A stretch of 64,000 nucleotides of DNA from Pseudomonas brassicacearum (GTDB lineage Bacteria; Pseudomonadota; Gammaproteobacteria; Pseudomonadales; Pseudomonadaceae): the NCBI RefSeq assembly GCF_003732225.1, contig NZ_MOBJ01000007.1, positions 1-64,000 of the forward strand, in the 5' to 3' direction. Positions within the stretch are counted from its first letter, which is position 1. Each line of letters starts with the position of its first letter. This document shows positions 35,074 to 46,468 of this stretch, piece after piece. The notes beneath the pieces were generated by a model. The model had not been told where the DNA came from, did not search any database, and was given only the letters and a program-made list of their open reading frames with translations. The translations under genes were made by a program, and so were the position numbers.

Positions 35074-35116
35074 AAAAAAGCCCCGCCCCGACAGGTTATG
35101 CCGGGGCGGGGCGCTT
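35074..35116 (-). terminator. Terminator of prs
   Basis: A very strong GC stem (GCCCCGCCCC/GGGGCGGGGC) followed on the minus strand by TTTTTT. Expression of rplY after it probably depends on read-through or its own promoter. Confidence 0.9.
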
Positions 35117-35150
35117 TTCGTCATCGAGATGTATCCGAAGGGCAGGGCCC

Positions 35151-36092
35151 TTAGCGGAACATCGCGCTGATCGATTCTTCGTTGCTGATGCGGCGAACCG
35201 CTTCGGCAACTACCGGTGCGATATCCAGTTGACGGATACGTGCACAGGCTTGTGCTGCAGCGGACAGCGGGATGGTGTTAGTCACCACCAGCTCGTCCAG
35301 CACGGAATTTTCAATGTTCTCGATGGCCCGACCCGACAGCACAGGGTGTGTGCAGTAGGCAAAGACTTTGGCAGCGCCATGCTCTTTCAAGGCTTTAGCC
35401 GCATGGCACAGGGTGCCGGCGGTATCGACCATGTCGTCAACCAGAATACAGGTACGCCCTTCGACATCACCGATGATATGCATCACTTCAGAGTGATTGG
35501 CTTTCTCACGGCGCTTGTCGATGATCCCGAGATCCACGCCCAGGGATTTGGCAACAGCACGTGCACGCACGACGCCGCCAATGTCCGGGGACACGATCAT
35601 CAGGTTTTCGAAGCGTTGGTCTTCGATGTCATCCACCAGTACTGGGGAGCCGTAGATGTTATCTACCGGAATATCGAAGAAACCCTGGATCTGGTCAGCA
35701 TGCAAATCAACCGTGAGAACACGATCGATGCCGACTACGGTAAGCATGTCAGCGACGACTTTCGCGCTGATAGCCACACGTGCGGAACGCGGACGGCGAT
35801 CCTGACGGGCATAACCAAAGTAGGGGATCACCGCAGTGATTCGAGTTGCTGAGGAACGACGGAAGGCATCAGCCATCACGACGAGTTCCATCAGGTTATC
35901 GTTGGTCGGAGCGCAAGTCGGCTGAATAATGAAGACGTCTTTACCGCGGACGTTTTCATTGATCTCGGCAGTGATCTCGCCGTCGGAGAACTTACCGACA
36001 GAAATGTCACCGAGAGGGATATGCAGCTGACGTACGACACGCCGAGCCAGATCGGGGTTAGCGTTCCCCGTAAAGACCATCATCTTGGACAC
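35151..36092 (-). CDS. prs: Ribose-phosphate pyrophosphokinase
   Basis: 313 aa from a GTG at 36092 ([17 protein letters not shown]). PRPP synthase motifs: [11 protein letters not shown] (about 96-106), [12 protein letters not shown] (about 128-139), and the PRPP loop [12 protein letters not shown] (about 218-229). Makes PRPP for nucleotide, histidine and NAD synthesis. Follows tRNA-Gln on the same strand, as in other pseudomonads. Confidence 0.97.
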   Translation of the reverse strand: MSKMMVFTGNANPDLARRVVRQLHIPLGDISVGKFSDGEITAEINENVRGKDVFIIQPTCAPTNDNLMELVVMADAFRRSSATRITAVIPYFGYARQDRRPRSARVAISAKVVADMLTVVGIDRVLTVDLHADQIQGFFDIPVDNIYGSPVLVDDIEDQRFENLMIVSPDIGGVVRARAVAKSLGVDLGIIDKRREKANHSEVMHIIGDVEGRTCILVDDMVDTAGTLCHAAKALKEHGAAKVFAYCTHPVLSGRAIENIENSVLDELVVTNTIPLSAAAQACARIRQLDIAPVVAEAVRRISNEESISAMFR

Positions 36093-36138
36093 GCGCAGTA
36101 CCTGAAGGCTGAGGGTAACCTGGATGAGTATAGGAAAA

Positions 36139-36213
36139 TGGCAGGGGCGGCTGGATTCGAACCAACGCATGGCAGGATCAAAACCTGCTGCCTTACCGCT
36201 TGGCGACGCCCCT
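36139..36213 (-). tRNA. tRNA-Gln (TTG)
   Basis: 75 nt with encoded CCA. Acceptor AGGGGCG/CGCCCCT, anticodon stem GCAGG/CCTGC with loop TTTTGAT showing TTG, and GTTCGAATC T-loop. Located between ispE and prs. Confidence 0.95.
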
Positions 36214-36250
36214 GTATCTGTTGCAACGAGTACCCAGTACCCGGTTCCTT

Positions 36251-37102
36251 TTAGAGCAGACCTTGCAGCTTGCGATGCAACATCGAAACGTTGCTTCCCT
36301 TTGCTACAAACCCTGTAAGGGTCTCTGTAAGAAGGGCCGAGACTTTATCAGCTTCAGCTTTGCTTGGGAAGCCCCCAAACACACAACTTCCAGTTCCGGT
36401 GAGTTTTGCTTCGGTAAATTTACCTAACAAATTCAAAGCGTTACGTACATCTGGATAACGCCTTGTTACCACCGGTAAGCAGTCATTCCGACTGTTTCCC
36501 TTGGGAACGGGGCGCACTTTAATGGGAGAAGAGTTACGTGTCAACAGCGGATCTGAAAAAATTTCTGCTGTACTTACAGATACTTGCGGCACAAGCACGA
36601 CATACCACGGTTCTTCGGGGTCTACAGGGGTGAGCTTTTCCCCCACGCCCTCGGCGAAAGCCGCGTGCCCACGCACGAAAACCGGAACGTCCGCGCCCAG
36701 CGTCAGGCCCAAGGCGGCCAGTCGATCCTCGTCCCAACCCAGCTGCCAGAGATGATTGAGGCCCAGCAAAGTGGTGGCCGCATTCGAACTACCGCCACCG
36801 ATTCCACCGCCCATGGGCAGGATTTTTTCGATCCAGATATCAATCCCCAGCGAACAACCGGATTGCTCCTGAAGTTTTTTGGCGGCTTTGACGATCAGGT
36901 TGCTGTCGTGAGGGACGCCTTCGAACTCGGTGTGCAAACGAATGACACCGTCATCGCGTACGGCGAAGGTGATTTCGTCACCGTAATCGAGAAATTGAAA
37001 CAGCGTCTGCAACTCGTGGTAGCCGTCTTCACGGCGACCCAAAATATGCAGCATCAAATTGAGTTTTGCCGGCGAGGGCAGGGTCAGGCGAGTGGCAGGC
37101 AT
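36251..37102 (-). CDS. ispE: 4-(cytidine 5'-diphospho)-2-C-methyl-D-erythritol kinase
   Basis: 283 aa. GHMP kinase motifs: [20 protein letters not shown] at the N-terminus (Lys and Asp near the active site) and the ATP loop [17 protein letters not shown] (about 91-107). Catalyses the fourth step of the MEP isoprenoid pathway. Starts one base after the lolB stop codon. Confidence 0.96.
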   Translation of the reverse strand: MPATRLTLPSPAKLNLMLHILGRREDGYHELQTLFQFLDYGDEITFAVRDDGVIRLHTEFEGVPHDSNLIVKAAKKLQEQSGCSLGIDIWIEKILPMGGGIGGGSSNAATTLLGLNHLWQLGWDEDRLAALGLTLGADVPVFVRGHAAFAEGVGEKLTPVDPEEPWYVVLVPQVSVSTAEIFSDPLLTRNSSPIKVRPVPKGNSRNDCLPVVTRRYPDVRNALNLLGKFTEAKLTGTGSCVFGGFPSKAEADKVSALLTETLTGFVAKGSNVSMLHRKLQGLL

Positions 37103-37103
37103 G

Positions 37104-37721
37104 TCATTGCCCCAATTTGCGTGGTTGCCAGTCCTTGATCACCAACGTGACATCAAGGTCGGTGCCGTGCAGTTTGATCCGCTCGGGCAGCCAGTAACCG
37201 TTTTGTTGGATGTAGCTGAGGTATTCGACTTGCCAGCCATCCTGCTCGAGATTGGCCAGTCGACTGTCGGCATCCAGGTTCAGGCGGCTTTTGCTGTCAG
37301 GTGCGGGCAAGCCGCGAACCCACCAGACCAAATGCGAAACCGGCAGCTTCCAGCCCAGCTGTTCTTCGAGCAGGGCTTCAGGCGTTGTCGCGTCAAAGCG
37401 CCCTTGATTGGCGACTTCCAGCGATACCTGGCCGGGGCGACCGGTCAAGCGTGCTGCGCCGCGACCCAGCGGGCCGGACAGGCGAATATCGTAATAGTCC
37501 TGTCGTTGCAGCCAGAACAAGGTACCGCTGCCGGAGTCTTTCGGGGCCCGGATGCCGACCTTGCCATTGATTTGCCAGCCATCCAGGCCCGTCAATTGCT
37601 GTTTGTGTTCGCGCCATTGCGCGGGGTTGCCGTGACCCTCGACGGATTCGCGGGCGCCAAAGCCCGCACAACCGGCGAGCAGGGCGATGAAGCTGAAAAC
37701 AATGATGTGGCGCAAAAACAT
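37104..37721 (-). CDS. lolB: Outer-membrane lipoprotein LolB
   Basis: 205 aa. Signal peptide with lipobox LAGC (Cys18). LolB fold features [11 protein letters not shown] (about 48-58) and [12 protein letters not shown] are present. It receives lipoproteins from LolA and inserts them in the outer membrane. Middle gene of TPR-lolB-ispE with four- and one-base gaps. Confidence 0.95.
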   Translation of the reverse strand: MFLRHIIVFSFIALLAGCAGFGARESVEGHGNPAQWREHKQQLTGLDGWQINGKVGIRAPKDSGSGTLFWLQRQDYYDIRLSGPLGRGAARLTGRPGQVSLEVANQGRFDATTPEALLEEQLGWKLPVSHLVWWVRGLPAPDSKSRLNLDADSRLANLEQDGWQVEYLSYIQQNGYWLPERIKLHGTDLDVTLVIKDWQPRKLGQ

Positions 37722-37725
37722 GATT

Positions 37726-39450
37726 TTAAAGAGTCTCGGAACCGGTCAGGCGCTTGATGGTGCTGCGCAGGGTAGGGCTGTCGGGCTGTTCCTTGAGGAA
37801 TTTGCCCCAGATTTGTTTGGCTTCGCGTTGCTTGCCGTTGGCCCACAGGACTTCACCCAGATGCGCCGCGACTTCCTGATCGGGGAAACGCTCCAGAGCC
37901 TGGCGCAGGTAACGCTCGGCTTCATCAAGGTTGCCCAGACGGAAGTTCACCCAGCCGAGGCTGTCGAGAACAGCCGGGTCTTCCGGGTTCAACTGGTGCG
38001 CGTGCTCGATCAGCGCCTTGGCTTCGGCGTAACGCGTGGTGCGGTCAGACAGGGTGTAGCCCAGGGCGTTCAGCGCCATGGCGTTGTTCGGGTCGCGCTT
38101 GATGATCAGTCGCAGGTCTTTTTCCATCTGCGCCAGGTCATTGCGTTTTTCCGCCAGCATGGCCCGGGTATAGAGCAGGTTCAGATCGTCCGGATACTGC
38201 TTCAAGGCTTTATCGAGGACTGCCCAGGCGCGATCGTCCTGCTTATTGGCGGACAGGGTTTCGGCTTCGATCAGATACAGCTGGATCACGTAATCCGGTT
38301 GTTCGTCGCGGGCTCTGGCCAAACGGCTTTGGGCTTCGGCGGTGCGTCCGTTGTTCATCAGAATATCGGACTGGCGCAATTGCGCCGGCAGATAGTCGTT
38401 GCCCGGGCCCACCAATGCGTATTCGATCAGGGCGCCTTGCGGGTCGTTGCGTTCTTCGGCGATACGACCCAGGTTCAGGTGGGCCGAGTCGACATGGCTT
38501 TCGCGGGCAATGAGGTCTTCCAGGTAGCCCTTGGCCTCGCCCCAGGCCTTGGCTTCCAGGCAAACGAGTGCCAGGGAGTAGCGCAGTTCGTCGTCTTCCG
38601 GATATTGCTGAACCAGGCTTGAGAACTGTTCTTTGGCATCGTCCATGCGGTCCTGTTCGACCAGCAGGCGTGCGTAAGTCAGGCGCAGGCGTTTATCGTC
38701 CGGGTATTTGCGAATGCTTTTTTCCAGCAGCGGCAGCGCTTCCTTGCCACGGTTGAGGCTTTGCAGGAGGCGCGCACGCAGCAGAATGGGGGCGATTTCA
38801 CCGGCTTCCGGAGGATTTTTCTCAAGCAGGGTCAGTGCGCCCTGGGAGTCACCGTCCTGTTGCAGTAACAGCGCCTTGCCGAAAATCAGCTGACCGTTCT
38901 TCGGGTGGCGCAGCAACAAGCGGTCAAAACTTTTCATCAGGCCGTTGCGGGTGTCCTGGTCGGTATCGGCCGCAGACAGGGCGAGGAAGTCGAAATGGGT
39001 ATCGCCCTTGCCCAGCAGAACCTTTTCCATATAGACCATGGAGTCGTCATAACGCCCGGCACGGGCCAGTTGCACGGCGGCGGCACGTTGCGCTTCGAGG
39101 TCGTTCGGGGCGTTTTTCGCCCAGATCAGCGAACTATCAAGCGCTGCCTGGTCGGCGCCCAGGTATTCGGCGATGCGAAAGGCTCGCTCGGAAATGCCCG
39201 GATCCTGGGTGTTGACGGCCTGGGTCACGTAGTTGTCCAGGGCAATGTCGAAACGATTGCGCTGGCCAGCCAGTTCCGCGCTCAGCAGGCTGAAGATCGT
39301 GTCTTCGCTGAACGAGCTGTAAACCTTGGGCTTTTCAGGGGCTTTTGTGCTGCCTTCGACCGGCGGCGTACCGTTCGACGAAACGGGTGCCAAGGCCTGG
39401 CAGCCGCTGAGGAAGACAAAAGCGAGGAGCAACGCGGAAGATCTATTCAT
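37726..39450 (-). CDS. TPR-repeat lipoprotein
   Basis: 574 aa. Lipoprotein signal with LSGC (Cys17). The rest is a chain of at least ten tetratricopeptide-like helical repeats, with clear TPR signatures near the C-terminus ([21 protein letters not shown]). Such proteins scaffold envelope assemblies. Conserved in this position upstream of lolB in pseudomonads; an envelope-assembly role with LolB is inference. Confidence 0.88.
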   Translation of the reverse strand: MNRSSALLLAFVFLSGCQALAPVSSNGTPPVEGSTKAPEKPKVYSSFSEDTIFSLLSAELAGQRNRFDIALDNYVTQAVNTQDPGISERAFRIAEYLGADQAALDSSLIWAKNAPNDLEAQRAAAVQLARAGRYDDSMVYMEKVLLGKGDTHFDFLALSAADTDQDTRNGLMKSFDRLLLRHPKNGQLIFGKALLLQQDGDSQGALTLLEKNPPEAGEIAPILLRARLLQSLNRGKEALPLLEKSIRKYPDDKRLRLTYARLLVEQDRMDDAKEQFSSLVQQYPEDDELRYSLALVCLEAKAWGEAKGYLEDLIARESHVDSAHLNLGRIAEERNDPQGALIEYALVGPGNDYLPAQLRQSDILMNNGRTAEAQSRLARARDEQPDYVIQLYLIEAETLSANKQDDRAWAVLDKALKQYPDDLNLLYTRAMLAEKRNDLAQMEKDLRLIIKRDPNNAMALNALGYTLSDRTTRYAEAKALIEHAHQLNPEDPAVLDSLGWVNFRLGNLDEAERYLRQALERFPDQEVAAHLGEVLWANGKQREAKQIWGKFLKEQPDSPTLRSTIKRLTGSETL

Positions 39451-39546
39451 ATAGGAAGAGGACGACTAACCTGCGGTCGGATCATCATGACACAAGCCTT
39501 CGGCCAAACATAACCGGCCTGTCAATTTACGTATGCGGCCAATCCA

Positions 39547-39672
39547 CGTAGGAGCTGCCGAAGGCTGCGATCTTTTGATCTTGCTTTTCGACCGCCAAAA
39601 GATCGCAGCCTTCGCCAGCTCCTGCAGAGCCCGGCGCCCTTGTAAACGAGGGCGGATCGCAGCTCCTGCGGG
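39547..39672. repeat. REPIN (REP family 2) plus a shortened copy
   Basis: Inverted arms of GTAGGAGCTGCCGAAGGCTG type, with a second, internally shortened arm (GATCGCAGCTCCTGC) at about 39654-39668. It fills much of the 302-base gap between the divergent TPR-lipoprotein gene and hemA, where I see nothing else besides promoters. Confidence 0.88.
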
Positions 39673-39752
39673 GGCAATAGATATCGAGTGGTTGTTCTGA
39701 GTCAGGCGAAGTAGGACAATTGTCGGCTTCTCGACATCATCAGCGACCTTGA

Positions 39753-41042
39753 ATGGCCTTCCTTGCACTCGGTATTAACCACAAGACTGCTTCCGTAGAC
39801 GTCCGCGAGCGCGTGGCTTTTACTCCAGAGCAGTTGGTTGAGGCCTTGCAGCAGCTCTGCCGACTCACCGACAGCCGCGAAGCTGCGATCCTCTCCACCT
39901 GCAATCGCAGTGAACTCTATATAGAACAGGATCATCTTTCGGCGGACACCGTGCTGCGCTGGTTGGCCGATTATCACCATTTAAGCCTCGATGAGCTGCG
40001 CGCGAGTGCTTATGTGCATGAAGATGATGCGGCAGTTCGTCACATGATGCGTGTCGCCTCCGGGCTCGATTCGCTGGTGTTGGGCGAGCCGCAGATTCTT
40101 GGCCAGATGAAATCGGCCTACGCCGTGGCCCGCGAGGCCGGCACCATTGGTCCGCTGCTTGGGCGTTTGTTCCAGGCCACGTTCAATGCCGCCAAGCAGG
40201 TGCGCACCGACACCGCTATCGGTGAAAACCCGGTGTCCGTGGCGTTTGCCGCGGTCAGCCTGGCGAAACAGATTTTCAGTGACTTGCAGCGCAGCCAGGC
40301 TTTACTGATCGGCGCCGGCGAGACCATTACCCTGGTCGCCCGCCATTTGCATGAGTTGGGCGTGAAGCGGATCGTGGTCGCCAACCGGACCCTGGAGCGC
40401 GCCAGCATCCTGGCCGAGCAGTTCGGCGCCCACGCGGTGCTGCTCTCGGACATCCCGGCAGAACTGGTACGCAGTGATATCGTCATCAGCTCGACCGCCA
40501 GCCAGTTGCCGATTCTTGGCAAGGGCGCGGTAGAAAGTGCCTTGAAGCTGCGCAAGCACAAGCCGATCTTCATGGTCGATATCGCCGTGCCACGGGATAT
40601 CGAACCGGAAGTCGGCGAGTTGGACGACGTTTACCTCTATAGCGTCGACGACCTTCACGAAGTGGTCGCTGAAAACCTCAAGAGCCGTCAGGGTGCTGCC
40701 CAGGCGGCGGAAGAAATGGTTTCCATCGGCGCCGACGACTTCATGGTCCGTCTGCGTGAACTGGCGGCGGTGGATGTGCTCAAGGCCTATCGTCAACAGA
40801 GCGAGCGCCTGCGTGATGAAGAATTGCAAAAAGCCCAGCGCATGCTCGCCAACGGCAGCAGCGCTGAAGACGTGTTGGTGCAACTGGCCCGTGGCCTGAC
40901 CAATAAACTGTTGCATGCCCCCAGCGTGCAGTTGAAAAAGCTTACCGCCGAAGGCCGCCTCGATGCGTTGGCCATGGCCCAGGAACTCTTTGCCCTCGGT
41001 GAGGGCTCTTCGGATAGCTCTTCGGATAAAAAACCGCAATGA
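39753..41042 (+). CDS. hemA: Glutamyl-tRNA reductase
   Basis: 429 aa, full length. GINHKTA (about 7-13), catalytic Cys50 in [18 protein letters not shown] (about 110-120), and the NADPH site LIGAGET. First step of C5 tetrapyrrole synthesis. The stop overlaps the prfA start by four bases, the widely conserved hemA-prfA order. Confidence 0.97.
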   Translation: MAFLALGINHKTASVDVRERVAFTPEQLVEALQQLCRLTDSREAAILSTCNRSELYIEQDHLSADTVLRWLADYHHLSLDELRASAYVHEDDAAVRHMMRVASGLDSLVLGEPQILGQMKSAYAVAREAGTIGPLLGRLFQATFNAAKQVRTDTAIGENPVSVAFAAVSLAKQIFSDLQRSQALLIGAGETITLVARHLHELGVKRIVVANRTLERASILAEQFGAHAVLLSDIPAELVRSDIVISSTASQLPILGKGAVESALKLRKHKPIFMVDIAVPRDIEPEVGELDDVYLYSVDDLHEVVAENLKSRQGAAQAAEEMVSIGADDFMVRLRELAAVDVLKAYRQQSERLRDEELQKAQRMLANGSSAEDVLVQLARGLTNKLLHAPSVQLKKLTAEGRLDALAMAQELFALGEGSSDSSSDKKPQ

Positions 41043-42121
41043 AAGCGTCACTGCTCAATAAGCTGGACATCCTCCAGGACCGTTTCGAGGAACTGACCGC
41101 CTTGCTTGGCGATGGCGAAGTCATTTCCGATCAGAACAAGTTCCGCACCTATTCCAAGGAATACGCGGAAGTTGAGCCGATTGTCGCCACCTATAAACAG
41201 CTGCTCAAGGTTCAGGGTGACCTCGAAGGTGCCCAGGCGTTGCTCAAGGACAGCGATCCGGACATGCGCGAAATGGCCGTCGAAGAGGTCCGCGAAGCCA
41301 AAGAGCAACTGATCGAACTCGAAGCCAGCCTGCAACGCATGCTGCTGCCGAAGGATCCGAACGACGGGCGCAACGTGTTCCTGGAAATCCGCGCCGGCAC
41401 CGGTGGTGACGAAGCGGCGATCTTCTCCGGTGACCTGTTCCGCATGTATTCGCGTTACGCCGAGCGACGTGGCTGGCGGGTCGAGATTCTGTCGGAGAAC
41501 ATCGGCGAACACGGTGGCTATAAAGAAGTCATCGCGCGGGTCGAAGGCGATAACGTCTACGGCAAGCTGAAGTTCGAATCCGGCGCGCACCGCGTGCAAC
41601 GGGTCCCGGCCACTGAATCCCAGGGCCGTATCCACACGTCGGCCTGCACCGTGGCGGTGTTGCCTGAGCCGGACGAACAGGAAGCGATCGAGATCAACCC
41701 GGCGGATTTGCGGGTCGATACCTATCGCTCTTCTGGCGCGGGCGGTCAGCACGTGAACAAGACCGACTCGGCCATCCGTATCACTCACTTGCCGTCGGGC
41801 ATCGTGGTCGAGTGTCAGGAAGAGCGTTCCCAACACAAGAACCGGGCGCGGGCGATGTCCTGGCTCTCGGCCAAACTCAATGACCAACAAACCAGCGCCG
41901 CGGCGAACGCCATCGCCAGCGAGCGCAAGTTGCTGGTGGGCTCGGGCGACCGCTCGGAACGAATTCGTACCTACAACTTTGCTCAGGGCCGGGTCACCGA
42001 CCACCGGGTCAACCTGACGCTGTATTCCCTCGACGAAATTCTCGCGGGTGGCGTCGATGCCGTGATCGAGCCGTTGCTGGCCGAGTTCCAGGCTGACCAA
42101 CTGGCAGCGATAGGTGAATAA
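41039..42121 (+). CDS. prfA: Peptide chain release factor 1
   Basis: 360 aa. GGQ motif in [15 protein letters not shown] (about 227-241), the target of PrmC methylation, and the codon-recognition PATE(S)Q-type motif VPATESQGR at about 186-194, the RF1 form of the tripeptide anticodon region. Terminates at UAA and UAG. Confidence 0.97.
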   Translation: MKASLLNKLDILQDRFEELTALLGDGEVISDQNKFRTYSKEYAEVEPIVATYKQLLKVQGDLEGAQALLKDSDPDMREMAVEEVREAKEQLIELEASLQRMLLPKDPNDGRNVFLEIRAGTGGDEAAIFSGDLFRMYSRYAERRGWRVEILSENIGEHGGYKEVIARVEGDNVYGKLKFESGAHRVQRVPATESQGRIHTSACTVAVLPEPDEQEAIEINPADLRVDTYRSSGAGGQHVNKTDSAIRITHLPSGIVVECQEERSQHKNRARAMSWLSAKLNDQQTSAAANAIASERKLLVGSGDRSERIRTYNFAQGRVTDHRVNLTLYSLDEILAGGVDAVIEPLLAEFQADQLAAIGE

Positions 42122-42952
42122 ATGACCATCATTGCCAGTTTGTTACGTGCAGCCGACCTGCCTGACTCGCCGACCGCGCGTCTGGATGCCGAATTGCTGC
42201 TGGCCGCGGCCCTGGGCAAGTCCCGCAGTTTTCTGCACACCTGGCCGGAGCGCATCGTTCCCAGTGAAGCCGCGCTGACCTTTGCCGAGTACCTGCAACG
42301 TCGCCGGGCCGGTGAACCGGTGGCGTACATCCTCGGCCAGCAGGGGTTCTGGAAGCTTGATCTGGAAGTGGCGCCGCATACGCTGATCCCGCGCCCGGAC
42401 ACCGAGTTGCTGGTCGAAGCTGCACTGGAACTGTTGCCTGCTACGCCCGCCAAGGTCCTCGATCTGGGCACCGGCAGTGGCGCAATTGCCTTGGCCCTGG
42501 CCAGCGAGCGTCCGGCCTGGCAGGTCACTGCGGTAGACCGGATCCTCGAAGCCGTGGCCCTGGCCGAGCGCAATCGCCAGCGTCTGCACCTGAACAACGT
42601 CAGCGTGCTCGGCAGTCACTGGTTCAGTGCGCTGAAAGAGCATCGCTACACGCTGATCATCAGTAACCCGCCTTACATTGCGTCCGCCGACCCGCATCTG
42701 GTGGCGGGTGACGTGCGTTTCGAACCCGCCAGCGCGCTGGTGGCCGGCACTGATGGGCTCGACGATTTGCGTTTGATCATCGCCCAGGCGCCGGACCATC
42801 TGGAAACTGGCGGCTGGTTGATGCTCGAACACGGTTACGATCAAGCCGACGCGGTGCGCGATTTGCTGCTGACCCGAGGCTTTGAAGAGGTCCACAGCCG
42901 CACAGACCTCGGTGGCCACGAACGTATCAGTCTGGGGCGTCTACCGTGCTGA
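42122..42952 (+). CDS. prmC: Release factor glutamine methyltransferase
   Basis: 276 aa. Rossmann SAM motif VLDLGTGSGAIALALA (about 112-127) and catalytic NPPY (about 181-184). Methylates the GGQ glutamine of RF1 and RF2. Starts directly after the prfA stop codon. Confidence 0.96.
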   Translation: MTIIASLLRAADLPDSPTARLDAELLLAAALGKSRSFLHTWPERIVPSEAALTFAEYLQRRRAGEPVAYILGQQGFWKLDLEVAPHTLIPRPDTELLVEAALELLPATPAKVLDLGTGSGAIALALASERPAWQVTAVDRILEAVALAERNRQRLHLNNVSVLGSHWFSALKEHRYTLIISNPPYIASADPHLVAGDVRFEPASALVAGTDGLDDLRLIIAQAPDHLETGGWLMLEHGYDQADAVRDLLLTRGFEEVHSRTDLGGHERISLGRLPC

Positions 42953-43701
42953 ATGATCAGGAGCTGTTGCGCTATAGCCGGCAAATTCTGTTGCAACACG
43001 TCGACATCGACGGCCAATTGCGACTCAAGCAAAGCCGTGTCTTGATCGTCGGCCTCGGCGGTCTCGGTGCGCCGGTCGCGCTGTACCTGGCGGCGGCCGG
43101 GGTCGGTGAGCTGCATCTGGCCGACTTCGACACGGTCGACCTGACCAATCTGCAACGACAGATCATTCACGACACGGACAGCGTCGGCCTGAGCAAGGTC
43201 GATTCGGCCATCCGCCGTCTGACGGTGATCAACCCCGAGATTCAACTGATCGCCCATCGCACCGCGATGGACGAAGATTCATTGGCAGCTGCGGTGTTGG
43301 CGGTCGACGTGGTACTCGACTGTTCCGACAATTTTTCCACCCGTGAAGCGGTGAACGCAGCGTGTGTGGCGGCGCGCAAACCCTTGGTCAGCGGCGCGGC
43401 GATTCGTCTGGAAGGGCAGTTGTCGGTGTTCGATCCACGTCGTGCCGAGAGCCCGTGCTACCACTGTTTATACGGGCACGGCAGCGAAGCCGAGCTGACC
43501 TGCAGCGAGGCCGGGGTGCTCGGTCCGCTGGTGGGGCTGGTCGGCAGCCTGCAAGCGCTTGAGGCGCTGAAACTGTTGGTGGGTTTCGGCGAGCCGTTAG
43601 TGGGCCGGTTGCTGTTGATCGATGCCTTGAGTACGCGATTCCGTGAGTTGCGGGTCAAGCGTGATCCAGGCTGTAGCGTTTGCGGGGCCAAACATGCGTG
43701 A
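42946..43701 (+). CDS. moeB: Molybdopterin-synthase adenylyltransferase MoeB (ThiF family)
   Basis: 251 aa. Nucleotide motif [19 protein letters not shown] (about 37-55), NLQRQ (about 69-73), and two CxxC pairs for zinc (CYHC and CSVC). Adenylates the C-terminus of MoaD in molybdopterin synthesis; the ThiS partner in thiamine synthesis is possible as well. Overlaps prmC by seven bases. Confidence 0.9.
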   Translation: MLNDQELLRYSRQILLQHVDIDGQLRLKQSRVLIVGLGGLGAPVALYLAAAGVGELHLADFDTVDLTNLQRQIIHDTDSVGLSKVDSAIRRLTVINPEIQLIAHRTAMDEDSLAAAVLAVDVVLDCSDNFSTREAVNAACVAARKPLVSGAAIRLEGQLSVFDPRRAESPCYHCLYGHGSEAELTCSEAGVLGPLVGLVGSLQALEALKLLVGFGEPLVGRLLLIDALSTRFRELRVKRDPGCSVCGAKHA

Positions 43702-44485
43702 GGCGCCGATCGGCGTGTTCGATTCCGGCGTCGGTGGATTGTCGGTGCTGGCCGAGATCCAGCATCTGCTGCCCAATGAGTCGCTGCTGTATGTCGGCGA
43801 TTGCGGGAATATTCCCTATGGCGAGAAAACCCCTGAGTTCATTCGTCAGCGTTGCAGTGTGGTGGCGGAGTTTTTTCAGCAGCAGGGTGCCAAGGCTTTG
43901 GTTGTTGCGTGTAACACAGCAACCGTGGCCGGTGTCGCGGACTTGCGTCGCGACTACCCGGACTGGCCCATCATCGGCATGGAGCCTGCGGTCAAGCCAG
44001 CCGCCGCGGCCACTCGCAGTGGCGTGGTCGGTGTGCTCGCCACTACCGGGACGTTGCAGAGCGCCAAGTTCGCTGCCTTGCTCGACCGTTTTGCCACCGA
44101 TGTGCGGGTCATCACCCAGCCGTGTCCAGGGTTGGTGGAGCTGATTGAAGCGGGCGATCTGCACAGCCATGAGTTGCGCCTGATGCTGGCTGGATATCTC
44201 GAGCCCTTACTGGTGGCCGGGTGTGACACGATCATTCTGGGCTGCACGCACTATCCCTTCCTCAAACCGTTGCTCATGCAACTGATCCCCGCCGACATCA
44301 GCCTGATCGATACTGGCGCGGCTGTTGCCCGGCAGACCCAACGCCTGCTGGCTGAACGTGAATTACTTGCCGAAGGGCCACCTCGCGACGCGCAGTTCTG
44401 GACCAGTGCCAGCCCCGAGCACCTGAGAAATATCCTGCCGCTGCTCTGGCATAACGCTGGGGTTGTGCAAAGCTTCAGTCTGTAG
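43694..44485 (+). CDS. murI: Glutamate racemase
   Basis: 263 aa from the ATG at 43694 ([15 protein letters not shown]), inside the end of moeB (eight-base overlap). The two catalytic cysteines are in VACNTATV (about 72) and LGCTHYPF (about 183), and DSGVGGLSV and [11 protein letters not shown] are intact. Makes D-glutamate for peptidoglycan. Distal gene of the hemA operon. Confidence 0.96.
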   Translation: MREAPIGVFDSGVGGLSVLAEIQHLLPNESLLYVGDCGNIPYGEKTPEFIRQRCSVVAEFFQQQGAKALVVACNTATVAGVADLRRDYPDWPIIGMEPAVKPAAAATRSGVVGVLATTGTLQSAKFAALLDRFATDVRVITQPCPGLVELIEAGDLHSHELRLMLAGYLEPLLVAGCDTIILGCTHYPFLKPLLMQLIPADISLIDTGAAVARQTQRLLAERELLAEGPPRDAQFWTSASPEHLRNILPLLWHNAGVVQSFSL

Positions 44486-44600
44486 AAAACATTTTGGGGA
44501 ACGCTTCAAGTGGATGAGTTTCTGTTGAAGCGTGGATTTCCATAACACGACTGTCGAGCCAAAAAAACCAAACATAATCGTTCGGAAAAGGATGTTTCTC

Positions 44601-45119
44601 ATGAAGCGACTGTTCTGTTTAGCCGCGATTGCGGCCGCATTGTTGGGGCACAGTTTTACCGCGCAAGCGGCTGGCGTCGAGTTTGCGGTTGGCCATACCA
44701 CCGATTCGACCCAGACTTATCGCCTGGGCCTGCAATGGGATTGGGATAAAAGCTGGTGGCAGAGTGATGTCGGGCGCGTGACGGGCTACTGGAGCGGTGC
44801 GTACACCTATTGGAATGGTGGCAAAGCGGCGAACAATCACAGCCTGTCGTTCTCTCCGGTGTTCGTTTACGAGTTTACCGGGCAAACCGTCAGACCTTAC
44901 CTGGAGGCCGGGATTGGCGTTGCGCTGTTCGCTCACGGCAAAGTGGACGACCGCCGGTTGGGCGAGGCTTTTCAATTTGAGGATCGATTGGGGTTCGGCC
45001 TGCGGTTTGCTGGCGGGCATGAAATCGGGATTCGCGCGACGCACTACTCCGACGCCGGTCTCAGCAAATTCAATGACGGTATAGAAAGCTACGCGTTGCA
45101 TTACACGATGCCGCTGTAA
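44601..45119 (+). CDS. pagL: Lipid A 3-O-deacylase PagL
   Basis: 172 aa from the ATG at 44601; an in-frame ATG three codons earlier is possible. Sec signal peptide (cleavage after about residue 23), then an eight-stranded beta-barrel pattern. The catalytic triad motif is present near the C-terminus: THYSDAGL (His and Ser) with a Glu in DGIESY. Outer-membrane enzyme that removes the 3-linked acyl chain of lipid A and so alters LPS recognition. Monocistronic, 115 bases after murI. Confidence 0.92.
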   Translation: MKRLFCLAAIAAALLGHSFTAQAAGVEFAVGHTTDSTQTYRLGLQWDWDKSWWQSDVGRVTGYWSGAYTYWNGGKAANNHSLSFSPVFVYEFTGQTVRPYLEAGIGVALFAHGKVDDRRLGEAFQFEDRLGFGLRFAGGHEIGIRATHYSDAGLSKFNDGIESYALHYTMPL

Positions 45120-45149
45120 TGACTTGCTGCTTTATTGTGTGCGGGCTTT

Positions 45150-45173
45150 TGTGGGAGCAAGCTCGCTCCCACA
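45150..45173. repeat. Single collapsed REP-like hairpin (family 1)
   Basis: TGTGGGAGC and GCTCCCACA arms with only six bases between. It looks like the outer ends of two REP units joined by deletion. Lies between convergent pagL and the YkgJ-type gene and may help end transcription. Confidence 0.8.
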
Positions 45174-45194
45174 GGTGTATTGGCTAACCAGTCT

Positions 45195-45500
45195 TCAGCG
45201 ATACGCCGTCGCAATCCCCTGACGCTCGTCGATGCACTCCGGCGCGCCCATCTCGAACTCCCGGCAGATCAGCGGGCGTTTTTCGTAAATGGTGCACATC
45301 ATGCTGTCGCGATCCAGCGCGGCGCACCAGCCGTCATCCAGGCGCAGCATGACTTCCCCGCCCCAATCGTCGGTGTCGATAAAACGTTCGGGCACGCCGG
45401 TGTCCGTAATCAGCATGACTTCGAGCTGGCAACAACAGGCTGCGCAGGTCGAGCAGGTGACCGCCGGTTCGACAATGGTCTTGAGGGGGATCGTGTTCAT
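45195..45500 (-). CDS. YkgJ-family cysteine-cluster protein
   Basis: 101 aa with eight or nine cysteines. Motif CSTCAACCCQLEV (about 16-28) and a downstream C-x-x-Y-x-x-RPxxCRxFE motif (CTIYEKRPLICREFE) define the family, which likely holds a zinc ion or iron-sulfur cluster. Function unknown. Confidence 0.87.
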   Translation of the reverse strand: MNTIPLKTIVEPAVTCSTCAACCCQLEVMLITDTGVPERFIDTDDWGGEVMLRLDDGWCAALDRDSMMCTIYEKRPLICREFEMGAPECIDERQGIATAYR

Positions 45501-45597
45501 AGGTGCGCAGTGTAAGGCAGTGCGCCGACGCTGTGTGAAAGGCCTGACGGACGCTCAACCGGATGAGGTTGCCGATACGCGTTGGGCCATGAAATGT

Positions 45598-46401
45598 TTA
45601 CGGCTTATCCATGATCGGTGGCGAGCTCCTGACCAGACGTTTGCCAATCACCCACTTTACTCGGTTGGAGATTTTCGACAGAGGCCAAAGTGCGGCCATG
45701 AACAGGGCGGGGAGGGGGATTTCCAGCGGACGCTGCTTGAGTTTTTCGGCGACATACCGCGCGGCTTTGTCGGCTGGCCAGATCTGTGGCACCGGGAAGT
45801 CGTTTTTCTCGGTCAGCGGGTTTTCGACGAAACCGGGGCTGACCACGGTGACTTCAATACCTTCCGATGCCAGATCGATGCGCGAGGATTCGAACAGATA
45901 GCGCAGCCCGGCTTTCGAGGTGCCATAGGCTTCGGCCCGAGGTAGGGGCAGGTACGTCACCGAACTGGCGATACCCACCAGATGGGGGGCGATACCGGCG
46001 CGCAGCAACGGCAATGCGGCTTCGATGCAATAGCTGCTGGCGAGCAAGTTGGTGCGTACTACGTGTTCGATGATCGAAGTGTCGAACTGCTTGACGTCGA
46101 CATATTCACAGGTGCCAGCATTGAGGATCACGGTGTCCAGCGACCCCCAGTCCTGCTGGATCTGCTCACCGATCTCGCGCACAGTCTGGCTGTTGGTCAA
46201 ATCGCCCGGCACCACCAGCACCTGCCCTGGATATCGCTGGGCCAGGACTTTTAATGGCGCAACCGCGCGTGCGCTGACTGCCAGGTGCACGCCGGACTTC
46301 AACAGTTCTTCGGCCAATGCAGCACCAATGCCATTGCCGGCTCCCGTCAGCCAATACCGTCGTGGAGTTGTAAGATTCACCCCATTCTTCTGTTCAGCCA
46401 T
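45598..46401 (-). CDS. Short-chain dehydrogenase/reductase
   Basis: 267 aa from the ATG at 46401 (MAEQKNG), which has GGAG seven bases upstream. SDR motifs TGAGNGIGAAL (about 18-28), NAG, and YxxxK in YGTSKAG (Tyr/Lys about 155-159). Substrate unknown. It follows the PplR-type MerR gene by 67 bases on the same strand, so it likely belongs to the same light-responsive unit. Confidence 0.88.
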   Translation of the reverse strand: MAEQKNGVNLTTPRRYWLTGAGNGIGAALAEELLKSGVHLAVSARAVAPLKVLAQRYPGQVLVVPGDLTNSQTVREIGEQIQQDWGSLDTVILNAGTCEYVDVKQFDTSIIEHVVRTNLLASSYCIEAALPLLRAGIAPHLVGIASSVTYLPLPRAEAYGTSKAGLRYLFESSRIDLASEGIEVTVVSPGFVENPLTEKNDFPVPQIWPADKAARYVAEKLKQRPLEIPLPALFMAALWPLSKISNRVKWVIGKRLVRSSPPIMDKP

Positions 46402-46468
46402 GTATCGCTCCGACATCCAGAGGTGAAGGCAGATTCTTGAACGCCGCCAGCGCACGTTTGCGTGACAT